Shown here in pieces: positions 42,232-51,283 of a stretch of 64,000 bases of DNA. Numbering within the stretch: position 1 is the stretch's first letter; each line of letters starts with the position of its first letter. The DNA is from Gallionella sp. (lineage in GTDB: Bacteria > Pseudomonadota > Gammaproteobacteria > Burkholderiales > Gallionellaceae). The DNA is taken from assembly GCA_030645955.1 (NCBI GenBank), contig JAUSMR010000067.1, forward strand, positions 1 to 64,000, read 5' to 3'. The notes under the pieces are model-generated. The model was given only the letters and a program-made list of their open reading frames with translations, was not told the origin of the DNA and made no database searches. A program made the translations under genes and the position numbers.

Positions 42232-44337
42232 ATGAAACGATTGGCGTTTTTGATTATCAATCTGGCAGCTGTTTTTCCTGTGTCTGCGGAGGAGCAGACT
42301 ACACTTCCCGAAGTTAAAGTTATCGAAAAAATCGATGCGATAGCCGAACGGCGCGAAGCCACCACGCAAAAGATCATGCTGGAGCGCAAAGACATCGAGA
42401 ATATGGGCGTGATGACGATAGGCGAGGTGCTGGGCAAATTGCCGGGTGTCGAGCTGGCCAGCGGCGGCATGGGGCAACGCGCGCGGGGAATGTCGCGGGA
42501 TTCGGTGCAGATTCTGGTGGACGGTGAGCGCTCGGCAGCGGGAGGCGCGATGGTGGGTATCGTCGGGCGCTTGCCTTCCGGCGATCTGGAGCGTGTGGAA
42601 ATCCTGCGCGGATCTTCGGCTGAATTCGGTGGTGCAGCCTCCGTTACGGTGAATCTGATCATGAAAAAGGCGTTGCCGAAAAGCTCAACGGAAGCCAGGG
42701 CGGGGGTGGGCAGGCGCGGAACGGAATCTTATAGCCAGCTTGCCTGGAAGAAGAACGGCGGCGAGGGCGGTTTTTCCTGGTCTCTGCCCATTTCATTGCT
42801 CTGGAGCAATTCACCCGCCACGCGCTCCGTTGACAGGCAGGATACGGCAGCAGGTGTGCGTACCCTGTGGCAGCAGGAGAGTGAAAGCGGCGCTGCAAAG
42901 ATGGGGCATCACGCGATAGCGCCGCGCATGACCTGGAAGGGTGGCAGCGATAGCCTGACCATCGCCCCGTTATTTTTATTCGGGCCTCAGGATACCAACA
43001 GGAATTCGGCATTGACGGCCTATTCCAATCCGGCTGCCGGCACCGGACTGGCGTTCAACGGTGATCGTATCAGCAGCGAAAACACCATGCAGCGTGTCTT
43101 GCGGCTGCGCACCGAGGGCGAGAAACATATTGGCGACTCCAAGTTTTCCGGACGTGTGTCGCTCAACAACATGAGGCACACGACAGATGTGGCGCGCGAT
43201 GCGCACGATGCCGCCAACGTGTTGACTACCTCCACCGAACATACCGACAGCAACGAAAAAGAAACCAACCTTGCGCTGCGCCTGGATAAACCGGTAGGCG
43301 AACATCTGCTGGCAGTGGGTGTGGAGCATGTCAACCTGCGTCGCACTCAGGACCAGAATTTCACCGGCAGCTTTGCTTCTGTTTCTTCCTTTCAGGCGCA
43401 AGAGCGCCAAAGCACCGTCTGGGTGCAGGATGACTGGACGGTTCAAACCAAAACCACAATCACTTACGGACTGCGCGGCGAAGCCATCGCCCTGGATTCC
43501 GCCGGGGTCTCGCAACAGCACGGACGCCTGTTGCCCTCGCTGGCCGTGCGCTGGGAACCGATGGATAAGTGGGTGATGCGTTCCTCATTGGGGGCAGGAT
43601 TGAAGATGCCCAAGCTGGACGAGATCAGCAATGCCGCGACCCCCAGCATCGCTGCCAACACACCGGTGGAGGCGGATAAGCGCGGCAATCCGGGTCTGCT
43701 TCCGGAACGCAGCCTCAATTTTGAAGCGGTGCTGGAACGTTACCTTGACGGCGAAGCGGGTGTGCTGGGCGGCAACCTCTATGTGCGTTCCACCCGGGAT
43801 TTCACCGAACGCCGCGTGCAACTGGAAGGGGTGCGCTGGGTGGACAGACCCTGCAACGAGGGCAGCGCCCTGCATTGGGGATGGGAACTGGACGGCAAGT
43901 TGCGCGCCGACAGTCTGGGATGGAAGGGGGCAACGGTCAAGGCGCACCTGACCTTGCCGCACGCGCAAGTGAACGACGCGCGCCTCGGCATTCAACGCAT
44001 GGCACGCGATACGCCCAACTATGTTTTATCGGCCGGGCTGGATGAAAGCCTGCCCAGGCTGCAATCCAGCTTTGGCATCTCGATGCAACTGTCCGGACGC
44101 AGTGAGACTGAAATTCCGGGCGAGCAGCGCGGCTTTACCGAGGCAAGGACTACCCTGGATGCGTTCTGGTTGCGCAAGCTGACGCCGCAGTTCAACCTGC
44201 GCATCAGCGGGCAGAATCTGCTGGCCGCCGATACGGTGCGGGAGACGCTCTACATGTCTGGAAATAACACGTGGCAGTTGCGCACGGTAGAAGGCGGATA
44301 CCGCACCATCATGGCAACCCTGGAGGGGCGCTGGTAG
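42232..44337 (+). CDS. TonB-dependent outer-membrane receptor (second)
   Basis: 701 residues. Signal peptide MKRLAFLIINLAAVFPVSAE; TonB box candidate TLPEVKVIEK right after it. Plug domain at about 40-150 (MTIGEVLGKLPGVELASGGM; SGDLERVEILRGSSAEFGGA), then a beta-barrel. It ends YRTIMATLEGRW with a terminal Trp, an accepted variant of the outer-membrane signal. AAGGGA lies before the ATG. It follows the redox operon after 113 bp and may be co-transcribed. It lacks the upstream motif shared by the other two receptor genes. Confidence 0.94.
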   Translation: MKRLAFLIINLAAVFPVSAEEQTTLPEVKVIEKIDAIAERREATTQKIMLERKDIENMGVMTIGEVLGKLPGVELASGGMGQRARGMSRDSVQILVDGERSAAGGAMVGIVGRLPSGDLERVEILRGSSAEFGGAASVTVNLIMKKALPKSSTEARAGVGRRGTESYSQLAWKKNGGEGGFSWSLPISLLWSNSPATRSVDRQDTAAGVRTLWQQESESGAAKMGHHAIAPRMTWKGGSDSLTIAPLFLFGPQDTNRNSALTAYSNPAAGTGLAFNGDRISSENTMQRVLRLRTEGEKHIGDSKFSGRVSLNNMRHTTDVARDAHDAANVLTTSTEHTDSNEKETNLALRLDKPVGEHLLAVGVEHVNLRRTQDQNFTGSFASVSSFQAQERQSTVWVQDDWTVQTKTTITYGLRGEAIALDSAGVSQQHGRLLPSLAVRWEPMDKWVMRSSLGAGLKMPKLDEISNAATPSIAANTPVEADKRGNPGLLPERSLNFEAVLERYLDGEAGVLGGNLYVRSTRDFTERRVQLEGVRWVDRPCNEGSALHWGWELDGKLRADSLGWKGATVKAHLTLPHAQVNDARLGIQRMARDTPNYVLSAGLDESLPRLQSSFGISMQLSGRSETEIPGEQRGFTEARTTLDAFWLRKLTPQFNLRISGQNLLAADTVRETLYMSGNNTWQLRTVEGGYRTIMATLEGRW

Positions 44338-44412
44338 CCTGTAAGATGTCTTGAATCTCTTTCTGGTTCTCCGCCGCTCACGCCTGACTGTGCATATGGT
44401 GCAAATACGTGG

Positions 44413-44450
44413 TGCGACAATTTGCCGCATACCCAGACTACATTTTCACC
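44413..44450 (+). promoter_or_regulatory. Regulatory motif shared with the receptor gene at 34,706
   Basis: TGCGACAATTTGCCGCATAC followed by CCAGACTACATTTTCACC. Its core TGCGACA/TTGCCGCA is an imperfect palindrome. See 34,582-34,638 for the related copy. It ends 64 bp before the next receptor's start codon. Confidence 0.5.
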
Positions 44451-44514
44451 TGTAATATCCCCCCGTTATTAAATCCAATAATTTTAGTCAACAAAACTCG
44501 GGGGAGAGGCAGTA

Positions 44515-46881
44515 ATGAACAAACAGACGTTTAAAAGAGGAGCAATGTTTGCGCTGTGCTGTATTTATGCGGGTATTACAAATATGGCGTTTGCGGCTGA
44601 AGATGCGGTGAAGCCGGGTGAAGTTGGGGTGAGCAGCACACAAGAGGCGCAGAAATCAGAGGCGACTGCCACGGTTGCATCGGATGAACCGCAAGTAATG
44701 GAAGAGGTGAGCGTCTATGGCGAGCGTCCAGCCGCTTTCAGGAATATCACCACCTCTACCGAGGCGGCGAGCAAGGCGTTGATATCAAGCACCAACGTCA
44801 TTAACACCGAGGATGCGGTGAAGTATCTGCCCAGCGTCCAGGTCCGTAAACGCTTCATAGGCGACCGCAATGCCATTCTCGCCTCGCGCAATGCGGGCAC
44901 GCTCGACAGCGCCCGCTCGCTTGTTTATGCGGATAATGTGCTGGTGTCGATGCTGCTTGGCAACTCCTATAGCTATGCTCCGCGCTGGTGGTTCGTTTCG
45001 CCGCAGGAGATCGAGCGCGTTGATGTGAGCTATGGCGCTCATTCTGCAGCTTATGCGGGCAACGCAGCCGGCGTCGTCATGGTCATGAAGTCGAGGATGC
45101 CGGAGAAGTTCGAGGCATATGCCGATGCACAAGCCTTTTCCCAGTCGTTCAAGCTCTACGGCACCAATGAAACTTACAATGGCTCGCGCGCGGGCGTCTT
45201 TCTCGGAAATCGGAATGGCGATTTGCGCTGGACGCTGAGCGCTGGACATTTGGACAACACGGGCCATCCAATGTCATTTGCGACGGCTGCTCGCTCGGCG
45301 ACAGCGCCCGGGACCGCAACGGTGGTGACGGGCTATCACTGGGATAAAGACGTGAAGAATGCCGACCGCGTCGTCTTTGGCGCAACCGGCATTGACCGCA
45401 ACAAACAGGACAACGCCAAGGTCAAGCTCGCCTACGATTTTTCCCCAGGCTCGCGGCTCACCTACACCCTGGGTTATTGGCAGAGCGATTCCGATGCCAG
45501 AGTGCAAAGCTATTTGCGCGATGCGGCGGGCAATCCCGTCTACAGCGGGGCTGTGAACATCGACGGCTTCAGATACACACTGGCCAACACGGCTATGCAG
45601 CCCAGCAAACGTGTTGAAGAACACTTGATGAACAGCCTGGCCTGGCGTTTCGACAAGAAACAGGAAAGCGACTGGGCGTTCGAGGCGGCGCTGACGAAAT
45701 ACCAATTCGGCAAAGACACCACACGCAAACCTACCGTTGCGTTACCGGCTGCAGCGGGCGGCGGCGCGGGACAGGTTCAGCTCCTGGATGGGACTGGCTG
45801 GCATACGGCGGATGTGCGTGCGGACTGGAGTCCGGAGCGCGGCAAGCTCGGGCACGACGTTGCCTTCGGCTACCACTACGATCAACACACCCTCAATGAC
45901 CGGACTTACGCGAACACGGACTGGCTTGCAGGGAACGCGACGACCGTCAGTGCGGGCAACACGGGGAAGACAGAAACGCAGGGCCTCTACGTTCAGGATG
46001 CGATCCAGATGGGGCAGGACATGAAGTTGACCCTGGGGATGCGCTATGAGCAATGGAGTGCATTCAATGGCACCATGACGAACACGACAACGACCCTGGC
46101 CTATCCGGAGCGCAAGGAGAACTTTGCTTCGCCGAAACTTTCTCTTTCGTGGGTGGCGACGGAAAGCTGGCTGCTGCGCGGCTCTCTTTCGCGCGCCGCG
46201 CGCTTTCCCACGGTCACCGAACTGTTCCAGGGCGTAATTTCGGGCACAAGCATCACCAACAACGATCCCAACCTCAAGCCGGAGAAAATCTTGGCGGGCG
46301 AACTGGCCGCCGAGCGTGATCTTGGTGCCGGCAATCTGCGAGTCTCGCTTTTCCAGGACAACGTGACCGATTATCTGACGCGTCAGACCAACACTACTGT
46401 GACCCCGTCGGTGACAAACATCCAGAACGTTGACAAGGTTCGCATTCGCGGCATGGAGACGAGCATGCAGCGACGCAATGCATTCATGCAGGGGCTAGAC
46501 CTGACAGGCAGCCTGACCTTCGCAGACTCCGAGATTCTTGCGAATAACAATTATCTGGCCAGTGTAGGCAAGAAGATGCTTCGCATCCCGGACTGGCGGG
46601 CAATGCTGGCCTCAACCTGGCATCCTAACGACACGATGGACTTTACGCTTGCCGGCCGGTATAGCGGGAGGCAGTTCAACTTACTGGACAACAGCGACAT
46701 CAACCCTGACGTATACGGTGGCGCGAGCCGGTTCTTCGTCGTCGACGCCAAGTTCAACTACAAATTAGACAAGCGCCTCTCGATGTCCGTCGGCGTCGAC
46801 AACCTGAACAACTATAAATACTACGCTGCCCATCCATACACACAGCGCACGTGGATTGTGCAGGTCAAGGGCAGCTTATAA
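44515..46881 (+). CDS. TonB-dependent outer-membrane receptor (third)
   Basis: 788 residues. Signal peptide to about residue 28 (ITNMAFAAEDA), a Ser/Thr/Glu-rich linker, then TonB box candidate MEEVSVYGERP. Plug domain at about 80-190 (NTEDAVKYLPSVQVRKRFIG; QEIERVDVSYGAHSAAYAGN) and a barrel with DNLNNYKYYAAHPYTQRTWI near the end, finishing VQVKGSL. The plug wording (AEDAVKYLPS..RKRFIGDRN) is that of receptors often annotated as copper or generic metal receptors; I cannot confirm a substrate. GGGGGAG precedes the ATG. It is followed by a metal-motif propeller protein, a thioredoxin and a dedicated TonB system. Confidence 0.94.
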   Translation: MNKQTFKRGAMFALCCIYAGITNMAFAAEDAVKPGEVGVSSTQEAQKSEATATVASDEPQVMEEVSVYGERPAAFRNITTSTEAASKALISSTNVINTEDAVKYLPSVQVRKRFIGDRNAILASRNAGTLDSARSLVYADNVLVSMLLGNSYSYAPRWWFVSPQEIERVDVSYGAHSAAYAGNAAGVVMVMKSRMPEKFEAYADAQAFSQSFKLYGTNETYNGSRAGVFLGNRNGDLRWTLSAGHLDNTGHPMSFATAARSATAPGTATVVTGYHWDKDVKNADRVVFGATGIDRNKQDNAKVKLAYDFSPGSRLTYTLGYWQSDSDARVQSYLRDAAGNPVYSGAVNIDGFRYTLANTAMQPSKRVEEHLMNSLAWRFDKKQESDWAFEAALTKYQFGKDTTRKPTVALPAAAGGGAGQVQLLDGTGWHTADVRADWSPERGKLGHDVAFGYHYDQHTLNDRTYANTDWLAGNATTVSAGNTGKTETQGLYVQDAIQMGQDMKLTLGMRYEQWSAFNGTMTNTTTTLAYPERKENFASPKLSLSWVATESWLLRGSLSRAARFPTVTELFQGVISGTSITNNDPNLKPEKILAGELAAERDLGAGNLRVSLFQDNVTDYLTRQTNTTVTPSVTNIQNVDKVRIRGMETSMQRRNAFMQGLDLTGSLTFADSEILANNNYLASVGKKMLRIPDWRAMLASTWHPNDTMDFTLAGRYSGRQFNLLDNSDINPDVYGGASRFFVVDAKFNYKLDKRLSMSVGVDNLNNYKYYAAHPYTQRTWIVQVKGSL

Positions 46882-46930
46882 CTGGATGAGGAGTGGGGGA
46901 AGGTCATCTCCCTGACATATCTTTGCCGTA

Positions 46931-46956
46931 GCGGCGGCCTTTCGGTCGCCGCCTTT
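46931..46956 (+). terminator. Candidate Rho-independent terminator
   Basis: GCGGCGGCCTTTCGGTCGCC plus GC forms a G/C-rich stem with a TTTC loop, followed by CTTTAAT. It lies about 50 bp behind the third receptor's stop codon. The T run is short, so termination may be partial. Confidence 0.5.
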
Positions 46957-47055
46957 AATCATGTTGTATGATTACCTTTTTGGCCAAGCGATATCGGCAG
47001 GGTATACAAGCCGCAAAGGCTATGGTCGAGGCTACAAGTTTCCCGGAATGCATAA

Positions 47056-48309
47056 ATGAATATAAACAACTTAGCTATTGCACTGATCTTTACCGTCGTG
47101 GTGGCCGCTTGTCCGGCGGTGGCGGCCGATCACTCTGGCCATGGTAAGCCCGGTGTGGCGGCCTCAACTGCCGAGCCGGTGGACAAGGAGAAGCGCTGGA
47201 AGGAAGCGCTCGCCAAACCGTCGCTGGCTATTACCGCAAGCTTCGATGAGAAGGGACGTTTGTGGCTGGCTGCCATCCGCGGGCAGCATATATACGTCAG
47301 CTATTCCGACGACCGTGGCGTTACCCAAAGCGCGCCGGTCAAGGTCAATGCGGAGCCTGAGAATATTCTCGGAGACGGCGAAAACCGCCCCAAGATCATC
47401 GTGCGTAAAGGGGCGATCTACGTGTCCTATACACAGGGGTTGGAGAAGCCCATGTCTGGCGATATCCGCTTCAGCCATTCGACCGATGGCGGGAAAAGTT
47501 TTTCACAGCCGCTTACCGTCAACGACAACCGCGAAGTCATCAGTCATCGTTTTGATTCCATGGCGGTAAACGATAAGGGGCACGTATATATTGCCTGGCT
47601 CGACAAACGTGACCTGAGTGCCGCTCAGAAAACAGGGGAAAAATACAGCGGCGCGGCTATCTACTATGCGATGTCGGATGACAGCGGGGCCAGTTTCCGG
47701 CGCAACGTCAAAATTGCCGACCATGTCTGCGAATGCTGCCGCACAGCCATGACCGTAGACACCGATGGCTATCCTGTCGTCATATGGCGCCATATCTATG
47801 AGACCAATATCCGCGACCACGCACTGGTCAAACTGGACGGCAAAATGACACCGGTGCGGCTCAGCCACGAAAACTGGAATACCGCCTCCTGTCCGCATCA
47901 CGGGCCATCCATTTCAATTGCATCAGACGGCATATACCATGCTGCCTGGTTCAGCAACGCGCCGCAGCAGCACGGCCTGTTCTATGCGCATTCGACCGAC
48001 CAGGGCAAGACTTTTTCCAGCCCGCTGAATTTCGGCAACTTCGAAGCCCAGCCGGCTCATCCTTATGTGCTCAGCGTGGGCAACCGCGTTTATCTTGTCT
48101 GGAAGGAATTCGACGGGGAGAGCACCGGCCTTCTCGGAATGAATTCCAGCGATGGCGGAAAGTCATGGTCTGCACCAGGAAAATTGGCAACCACGTCTGA
48201 CGTATCCGACTGGCCGATGCTGATCGGCGAAAACAACCGGGCCTACCTGTCATGGAATACCAGGAATGAAGGTTATCGCCTGATCGAGGTGAGCGTAGAA
48301 ATCAAATGA
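47056..48309 (+). CDS. Secreted sialidase-like beta-propeller protein with CxCC and CPHH motifs
   Basis: 417 residues. Signal peptide ending near AVAA-DH, then a His-containing N-terminus (DHSGHGK). Repeated BNR/Asp-box blades (SHSTDGGKSFSQPL; MSDDSGASFRRNVK; AHSTDQGKTFSSPL; NSSDGGKSWSAPGK) indicate a six-bladed propeller. Sialidase catalytic residues were not recognised. Cys225, Cys227 and Cys228 (HVCECCRTAM) and Cys279-His281-His282 (SCPHHGPS) stand out as a possible metal site in a secreted protein. Coupled by a 4-bp overlap to the thioredoxin that follows, which could keep these cysteines reduced. A periplasmic metal-binding or metallochaperone role is inference; true sialidase activity seems unlikely in this context. 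Confidence 0.75.
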   Translation: MNINNLAIALIFTVVVAACPAVAADHSGHGKPGVAASTAEPVDKEKRWKEALAKPSLAITASFDEKGRLWLAAIRGQHIYVSYSDDRGVTQSAPVKVNAEPENILGDGENRPKIIVRKGAIYVSYTQGLEKPMSGDIRFSHSTDGGKSFSQPLTVNDNREVISHRFDSMAVNDKGHVYIAWLDKRDLSAAQKTGEKYSGAAIYYAMSDDSGASFRRNVKIADHVCECCRTAMTVDTDGYPVVIWRHIYETNIRDHALVKLDGKMTPVRLSHENWNTASCPHHGPSISIASDGIYHAAWFSNAPQQHGLFYAHSTDQGKTFSSPLNFGNFEAQPAHPYVLSVGNRVYLVWKEFDGESTGLLGMNSSDGGKSWSAPGKLATTSDVSDWPMLIGENNRAYLSWNTRNEGYRLIEVSVEIK

Positions 48310-48800
48310 AGCAGTTTGGTATCCTGATGGGGCTGTGCCTGACCGTATTATCGCTTGCTCCGACGCCAGCGCTGGCCGCCCAGGAAATAAAGCCGCTCGT
48401 CCGCGGCAGTTACCAGCAAATTGTTGCCGCACGCCATGGGAAACCTTTTATCGTCAACTTCTGGTCGTTGAGCTGCAGCTATTGCAAGGTCGAACTGGCC
48501 ATGCTCAAAAAACTGGCAAGGAAATATCCCAGGCTTGATCTGGTGCTGATCTCTACCGATACGCCGGAAGAAGAGAAATCAGTTTCCGCCACCCTGGCGA
48601 AATTTTCCCTGGGCAAAGCCGAGGCTTGGGTGTTCGCCGACAGCTATACTGAACGATTGCGCTTTGAGGTCGACAAGAAGTGGCAGGGTGAATTGCCGCG
48701 CACCTACTTTTTCAGCGCGAAAGGTGAAGTAAACTCCATCAGCGGCGAGCTTGAGCAAAAAGAAGTGGAACAGTGGATCAAAGAGCAATATGCTCCTTGA
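48306..48800 (+). CDS. TlpA/ResA-like periplasmic thioredoxin
   Basis: 164 residues. Signal peptide MKQFGILMGLCLTVLSLAPT to about residue 25, then a thioredoxin fold with active site Cys57-Ser-Tyr-Cys60 (FWSLSCSYCKVEL) and cis-Pro in ELPRTYFF. Proteins of this type reduce disulfides in the periplasm, often to allow metal insertion. The gene overlaps the propeller gene (4 bp) upstream and the TonB gene (11 bp) downstream. The Cys-rich propeller protein is the obvious candidate client. Confidence 0.9.
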   Translation: MKQFGILMGLCLTVLSLAPTPALAAQEIKPLVRGSYQQIVAARHGKPFIVNFWSLSCSYCKVELAMLKKLARKYPRLDLVLISTDTPEEEKSVSATLAKFSLGKAEAWVFADSYTERLRFEVDKKWQGELPRTYFFSAKGEVNSISGELEQKEVEQWIKEQYAP

Positions 48801-49482
48801 TAATGTTATGAGCTCGTTGGCCTTCACACCTGTAATGACTATGATGAACCAGGCAGATTTGCCGTTGCGCGACCGCTCGCTTGTCGTAGCGCTGGTGGTG
48901 CTTGCGCATGTGTTGGTGCTGTGGTCTTATACCTCGTTGTCCAGCCAATCCAAGCCAGCGCACCGGGAAATGTCGATCAGCGTGGCGCCGCCTAGCCCTC
49001 CGCAAACCGCAGCGGTGGAACCGAAGCCGGTAGTGAAGCCGGCAGTCAAGCCAATACCCGTCCAGCCCCAGCCAGTGCCGCAAGTCGCGGCACCTGATGC
49101 ACCTGACGTACCTGTGGAAACGCCGATCCCGTCGTCGCCGCCTGTGGAAAGCTCGCCTGCCCAGCCGGAAAATGCTACACCAGGCCTGTCGGATCGTGAG
49201 CCGGATTATCAGGCAGCTTATCTGAACAATCCGTTACCGGCTTATCCTATGGTGGCGCGACGCATGGGTTGGCAGGGCAGGGTGGTGCTGAATGTCGAGG
49301 TGCTGGAGAGCGGTTTGCCCGGCCAGATCAAGCTGTATCAAAGCAGCGGGCGTGATGTGCTGGATAACGCGGCGATGCAGGCAGTGCGCGGTTGGAAGTT
49401 TGTTGCGGCGCGCCAAGATGGGCAGATGGTCGCCAAGTGGTTTTTAGTTCCAATCCCTTTTATTTTGAAAGAAGCTGAATGA
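48790..49482 (+). CDS. tonB: TonB energy transducer
   Basis: About 230 residues. One N-terminal membrane helix (SLVVALVVLAHVLVLWSY) is followed by a Pro/Val/Lys-rich periplasm-spanning segment (PKPVVKPAVKPIPVQPQPVP). The C-terminal TonB domain follows (NPLPAYPMVARRMGWQGRVV; GRDVLDNAAMQAVRGWKFVA). It transmits proton-motive-force energy from ExbB-ExbD to TonB boxes of outer-membrane receptors. The start is uncertain: ATG 48,790 with an AAGAG tract is preferred; 48,751 and 48,808 are alternatives. It overlaps exbB by 4 bp. Confidence 0.95.
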   Translation: MLLDNVMSSLAFTPVMTMMNQADLPLRDRSLVVALVVLAHVLVLWSYTSLSSQSKPAHREMSISVAPPSPPQTAAVEPKPVVKPAVKPIPVQPQPVPQVAAPDAPDVPVETPIPSSPPVESSPAQPENATPGLSDREPDYQAAYLNNPLPAYPMVARRMGWQGRVVLNVEVLESGLPGQIKLYQSSGRDVLDNAAMQAVRGWKFVAARQDGQMVAKWFLVPIPFILKEAE

Positions 49483-50135
49483 ATATTTCCATGATGTCAT
49501 CGTCTCCGATTATCAACGCCACGCTCGGCTTGCTGGTGTTGTTTTCCGTCATTACATGGTCGATCCTTGCGATCAAGCTGTGGCAGTACTGGCGTGACGG
49601 TAAGGATAATCGTGTTTTCAACGAGTCATTCTGGGCGGCCAAAGAATGGCAACTGGCGGCACGCGTCAGTGCGGAAATGCCCGGCAAGCAAGCGCATCTT
49701 GCGCAGGCAGGATTTGCCGAGTTGCGCGACGCACAACAACAAGGCGGCGACATGAAACATCTCGGTTCCCCTCAGGACGGTTTGGAGCGGAGTTTGCGCC
49801 AGGCGGTACAGAACCTGCAACGGAAACTCGAGGGAGGCTTGGCGATTCTGGCCAGCATCGGCTCCACTGCGCCATTTGTCGGGCTGTTCGGTACGGTATG
49901 GGGCATCATGCATGCATTGACAGAGATCAGCAAAACCGGCTCGGCAAGCCTGGATGTGGTGGCGGGACCTATCGGCGAGGCGTTGGTTGCAACCGCGATA
50001 GGCATTGCCACCGCGATTCCTGCGGTGCTGGCGTATAACTTCTTTTTGCGGCGGATGCGCTTGTCCGTAGCCGATCTGGAAAATTTCGCGCATGATTTTA
50101 TGCGTTTGGCAGCGAAGCACGGTTACAAGGCGTAG
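49479..50135 (+). CDS. exbB: ExbB-type proton channel subunit
   Basis: 218 residues with three membrane helices (LGLLVLFSVITWSILAIKLW; the IGSTAPFVGLFGTVWGIMHA helix; the EALVATAIGIATAIPAVLAY helix), in the MotA/TolQ/ExbB pattern. The proton-path Thr residues of helices two and three are preserved. Forms the inner-membrane motor with ExbD that energises TonB. Lies between tonB and exbD in the usual order. Confidence 0.96.
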   Translation: MNISMMSSSPIINATLGLLVLFSVITWSILAIKLWQYWRDGKDNRVFNESFWAAKEWQLAARVSAEMPGKQAHLAQAGFAELRDAQQQGGDMKHLGSPQDGLERSLRQAVQNLQRKLEGGLAILASIGSTAPFVGLFGTVWGIMHALTEISKTGSASLDVVAGPIGEALVATAIGIATAIPAVLAYNFFLRRMRLSVADLENFAHDFMRLAAKHGYKA

Positions 50136-50152
50136 TCAAAAGGGATAAACAG

Positions 50153-50560
50153 ATGGCATTCCAGAATAATTCCAATCAGGACATGATGAGCGAGATCAAC
50201 GTCACACCGCTGGTGGACGTGATGCTGGTGCTGTTGATAGTGTTTATCGTTACGGCACCGTTGCTGTCGCAGTCGCTGGAAGTGAAGTTGCCAAAGACGG
50301 CAGCGGTAGCCGGGCGCATGGATACCAAGCAACAAATTATTACCATCAGTGCGCAAGGACAGATCGCCCTGGAAAGTATCGTGCTGAGCGATGAAAAATT
50401 GGCGCAGCAACTTGCCGATTCTGCTGCGGGGAAGGATAATTTTGAGTTGCATGTCCATGCCGACGAGGCCGTTCCTTACGGGCGCGTGGCGCAGATCATG
50501 GCCATCGCGCAACATGCCGGGGTGAGCAAGTTGTCGTTTATGACGATATCGGGGAACTGA
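50153..50560 (+). CDS. exbD: ExbD-type biopolymer transport subunit
   Basis: 135 residues. N-terminal SEINVTPLVDVMLVLLIVFI contains the essential membrane Asp (VTPLVDVMLVLL). A periplasmic domain follows with ELHVHADEAVPYGRVAQIMA. ExbD dimers sit in the ExbB pentamer and convert proton flow into TonB movement. Last gene of the run that starts at 47,056. Confidence 0.96.
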   Translation: MAFQNNSNQDMMSEINVTPLVDVMLVLLIVFIVTAPLLSQSLEVKLPKTAAVAGRMDTKQQIITISAQGQIALESIVLSDEKLAQQLADSAAGKDNFELHVHADEAVPYGRVAQIMAIAQHAGVSKLSFMTISGN

Positions 50561-50602
50561 CAATCTGTTGAGCAAACCTGATTAGCCACTAAGTTCAGCA
50601 CA

Positions 50603-50700
50603 CGTCATTGCGAGGAGCGAAGCGACGTGGCAATCCAGATGCTTTTATTCATAAAGGCATTTTTGATTAACTGGATTGCCGCGCTTCGCTCGCAATGACG
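50603..50700. repeat. Interspersed imperfect palindrome (GTCATTGCGAG family)
   Basis: CGTCATTGCGAGGAGCGAAG on the left and CGCTTCGCTCGCAATGACG on the right are inverted complements, as are CAATCCAG and CTGGATTG inside. This repeat type is common between genes in many proteobacteria. It lies behind exbD in the 260-bp gap before the next gene. Confidence 0.8.
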
Positions 50701-50819
50701 GCTCTTTTAATGTGCAATTGAACTTGATGGCTAATCAGGTGAGCAAAAGACCCTGTTCATCCTGTTGACGTGCCGCAAGGCGGCCTTCGAAACTGATTTT
50801 TCTTTCAGGGACTGAAACA

Positions 50820-51134
50820 ATGAAACGGAATGCAGCTCGTATCGTCGCGGCGCTTCATCTTCTCATGTTGCCGTTTGCGGCCAGCGCGGCTTCTCTTGCG
50901 GACAAATTCACGCCGGAAACGCCGTATTATTTCGACAGTTTTGATCCCGGACAGCAGCCCTGGAAGCCGGGGCTGCATTTGAACATCGAGGAAGTGTTCA
51001 AGAATTATCAGTATTACGAGATTGTGCTCGATCAGGATGGCAAGGAAATCACGGTCAACCAATATATCCGGGGCATCAAGGCCGGCAGCGAAAAATATCT
51101 GGAATTGCCGGATGGATCATTGCGAAAAAAATGA
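50820..51134 (+). CDS. Small secreted protein, DUF2782-like
   Basis: 104 residues with a signal peptide (IVAALHLLMLPFAASAASLA) and a short mature part containing YYFDSFDPGQQPWKPGLHLN and the charged repeat-like EIVLDQDGKEITVNQYIRGI. It ends in a Lys pair. The final third recalls DUF2782-type periplasmic proteins of betaproteobacteria, but I am not sure of the family. It has its own upstream region and a strong terminator behind it, so it is probably monocistronic. GGGACTGA lies ahead of the ATG, a weak Shine-Dalgarno. Confidence 0.7.
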   Translation: MKRNAARIVAALHLLMLPFAASAASLADKFTPETPYYFDSFDPGQQPWKPGLHLNIEEVFKNYQYYEIVLDQDGKEITVNQYIRGIKAGSEKYLELPDGSLRKK

Positions 51135-51186
51135 ACGGATCGCCGTAAGTTAAAGCAACCTGCGCACCTGACTCTATCCAAAAACA

Positions 51187-51213
51187 AAACGCCTCACTTC
51201 GGTGAGGCGTTTT
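51187..51213. terminator. Bidirectional Rho-independent terminator
   Basis: AAACGCCTCACTTCGGTGAG followed by GCGTTTT: an 8-bp G/C-rich stem closed by a TTCG tetraloop, with T and A runs on the two sides. It serves the small secreted-protein gene from the left and rhlE from the right. Confidence 0.9.
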
Positions 51214-51283
51214 GCATTCAGGCACCAGCAGGGTTTTTACACAGGCCTGCCAAGCGTTCTTTTTTGTTACAGACAACTACCGA

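Noticed and set aside
47056..48309. True sialidase
   Set aside because: Asp-box blades are present, but I do not see the catalytic Arg triad/Tyr pattern, and the neighbours are metal/redox/TonB genes.
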